Assembly (NCBI GenBank): GCA_964356135.1 | Contig: CAYHGV010000029.1 | Span: 1-30,533 of the forward strand | DNA from: CAYHGV01 sp964356135 | GTDB lineage: Bacteria; Hydrothermota; Tepidihabitantia; CAYHGV01 | Length of the DNA stretch: 30,533 nucleotides | Reading direction: 5' to 3' | Shown here: positions 30,114 through 30,533 of the stretch, piece after piece | Layout of the letters: the number at the start of each line of letters is the position of its first letter | How positions within the stretch are numbered: the stretch's first letter is position 1 | Program-made: the position numbers and the translations under genes | The notes under the pieces: model-generated | Databases searched by the model: none | Told to the model about the DNA's origin: nothing | What the model saw: the letters and a program-made list of their open reading frames with translations, nothing else

Positions 30114-30413
30114 TTATCGCTTCGCCGCTTCTTCTTGTTCGCTCTTTTCGCGTCGCTGACCGGAGTGCACCCGGAAAGTCCTGGTTGGTGCAAACTCGCC
30201 TAACTTATGTCCGACCATCCGCTCGGTTACATACACCGGAACGAATTTATTGCCGGTATGGACGGCAAAAGTGAGGCCGACAAATTCAGGAGGAATCGTC
30301 GAGCGCCGGGCATAGGTTTTGACCGTATGCTTCTCGCCCTTTTCCTGCATCTGCTTGACCTTCTTGGCGAGTTTTTCGTCGATATACGGACCTTTTTTCG
30401 CCGACCGTGCCAT
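30114..30413 (-). CDS. rpsS: 30S ribosomal protein S19
   Basis: This 99-aa protein of the small-subunit head has family regions MARSAKKGPYIDEKLAKKVK, KTYARRSTIPPEFVGLTFAV, HTGNKFVPVYVTERMVGHKL and GEFAPTRTFRVHSG. The ATG overlaps the rplB stop by one base (TAATG), with AGGAGGAAGTA as ribosome site inside the rplB end. A gap of 44 bases separates it from rplV. Confidence 0.97.
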   Translation of the reverse strand: MARSAKKGPYIDEKLAKKVKQMQEKGEKHTVKTYARRSTIPPEFVGLTFAVHTGNKFVPVYVTERMVGHKLGEFAPTRTFRVHSGQRREKSEQEEAAKR

Positions 30414-30533
30414 TACTTCCTCCTAGAAACGATATATCTGGTTGACCACTTAGTGTGTTTGCGCGTCTTTTTGCCCTTGGCCAGAAGTCCGCGCGGTGAA
30501 CAGGGATGACGGCCGCCGGACTTCTGGCAAAGG
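30413..30533 (-). CDS. rplB: 50S ribosomal protein L2, C-terminal fragment (cut by the window edge)
   Basis: The last ~40 codons of L2 are readable: GGRHPCSPRGLLAKGKKTRK followed by HTKWSTRYIVSRRK and TAA, the typical L2 C-terminus. The 5' part lies beyond the window. The position before rpsS matches the S10 operon order. Confidence 0.93.
   Translation of the reverse strand, partial: LCQKSGGRHPCSPRGLLAKGKKTRKHTKWSTRYIVSRRK

Overview
The window is bacterial and gene-dense, with almost all host genes on the minus strand. Three things point to a candidate-phylum, FCB-like anaerobe, with WOR-3/Stahlbacteria-type organisms the best guess: secreted proteins with a Por/FlgD-like C-terminal sorting domain, a four-subunit pyruvate:ferredoxin oxidoreductase, and an MglA/roadblock pair. 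Intergenic 7-bp-period arrays and ACACGAAT-type dispersed repeats fit the same picture. The taxonomic placement is inference; no rRNA marker is present.

Layout. 1-4988: a HerA-like ATPase (DUF853/YjgR), a secreted protein with a sorting domain, a QueG-like Fe-S protein, a methyltransferase and a repeat-filled spacer. 4989-9224: glutamine synthetase, a predicted outer-membrane barrel and a secreted M14 zinc carboxypeptidase. 9338-15347: one very large secreted glycosidase-like gene, now a pseudogene. It is split by a 2653-bp IS1595-type transposon (11837-14489) with 19-bp perfect terminal inverted repeats and a 9-bp target duplication, and it also carries an in-frame amber stop at 10790-10792. 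The transposon carries small genes of unknown function, most with their own TTGACA promoter. 15361-16806: a secreted protein with seven propeller-like repeats. 17171-21271: mglA, a roadblock gene and porBADG, transcribed in the order porG-porD-porA-porB-roadblock-mglA. 21272-24146: an accessory patch with tandem and direct repeats, a mazE/mazF pair separated by a 128-bp inverted-repeat-bounded segment, and a GC-rich GT1 glycosyltransferase. 24147-25789: a YVTN-repeat secreted protein and MscL with a C-terminal zinc ribbon. 26037-30533: ribosomal proteins L2 (partial)-S19-L22-S3-L16-L29-S17-L14-L24-L5-S14-S8. The canonical order stops after S8, and a repeat-bearing 187-bp gap separates L5 from S14.

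How the genes work together. Four apparently intact genes and one pseudogene encode exported proteins that share a C-terminal domain ending in a basic/hydrophobic tail, so they are probably clients of one secretion system that is not in this window. The por operon would supply reduced ferredoxin and acetyl-CoA. The strongest candidate for something undescribed is the transposon: a small IS1595-like unit whose cargo (50, 74, 128 and 155 aa proteins, plus possibly 37 and 45 aa) I cannot assign to any family, with near-identical promoters placed as an inverted pair around the transposase.
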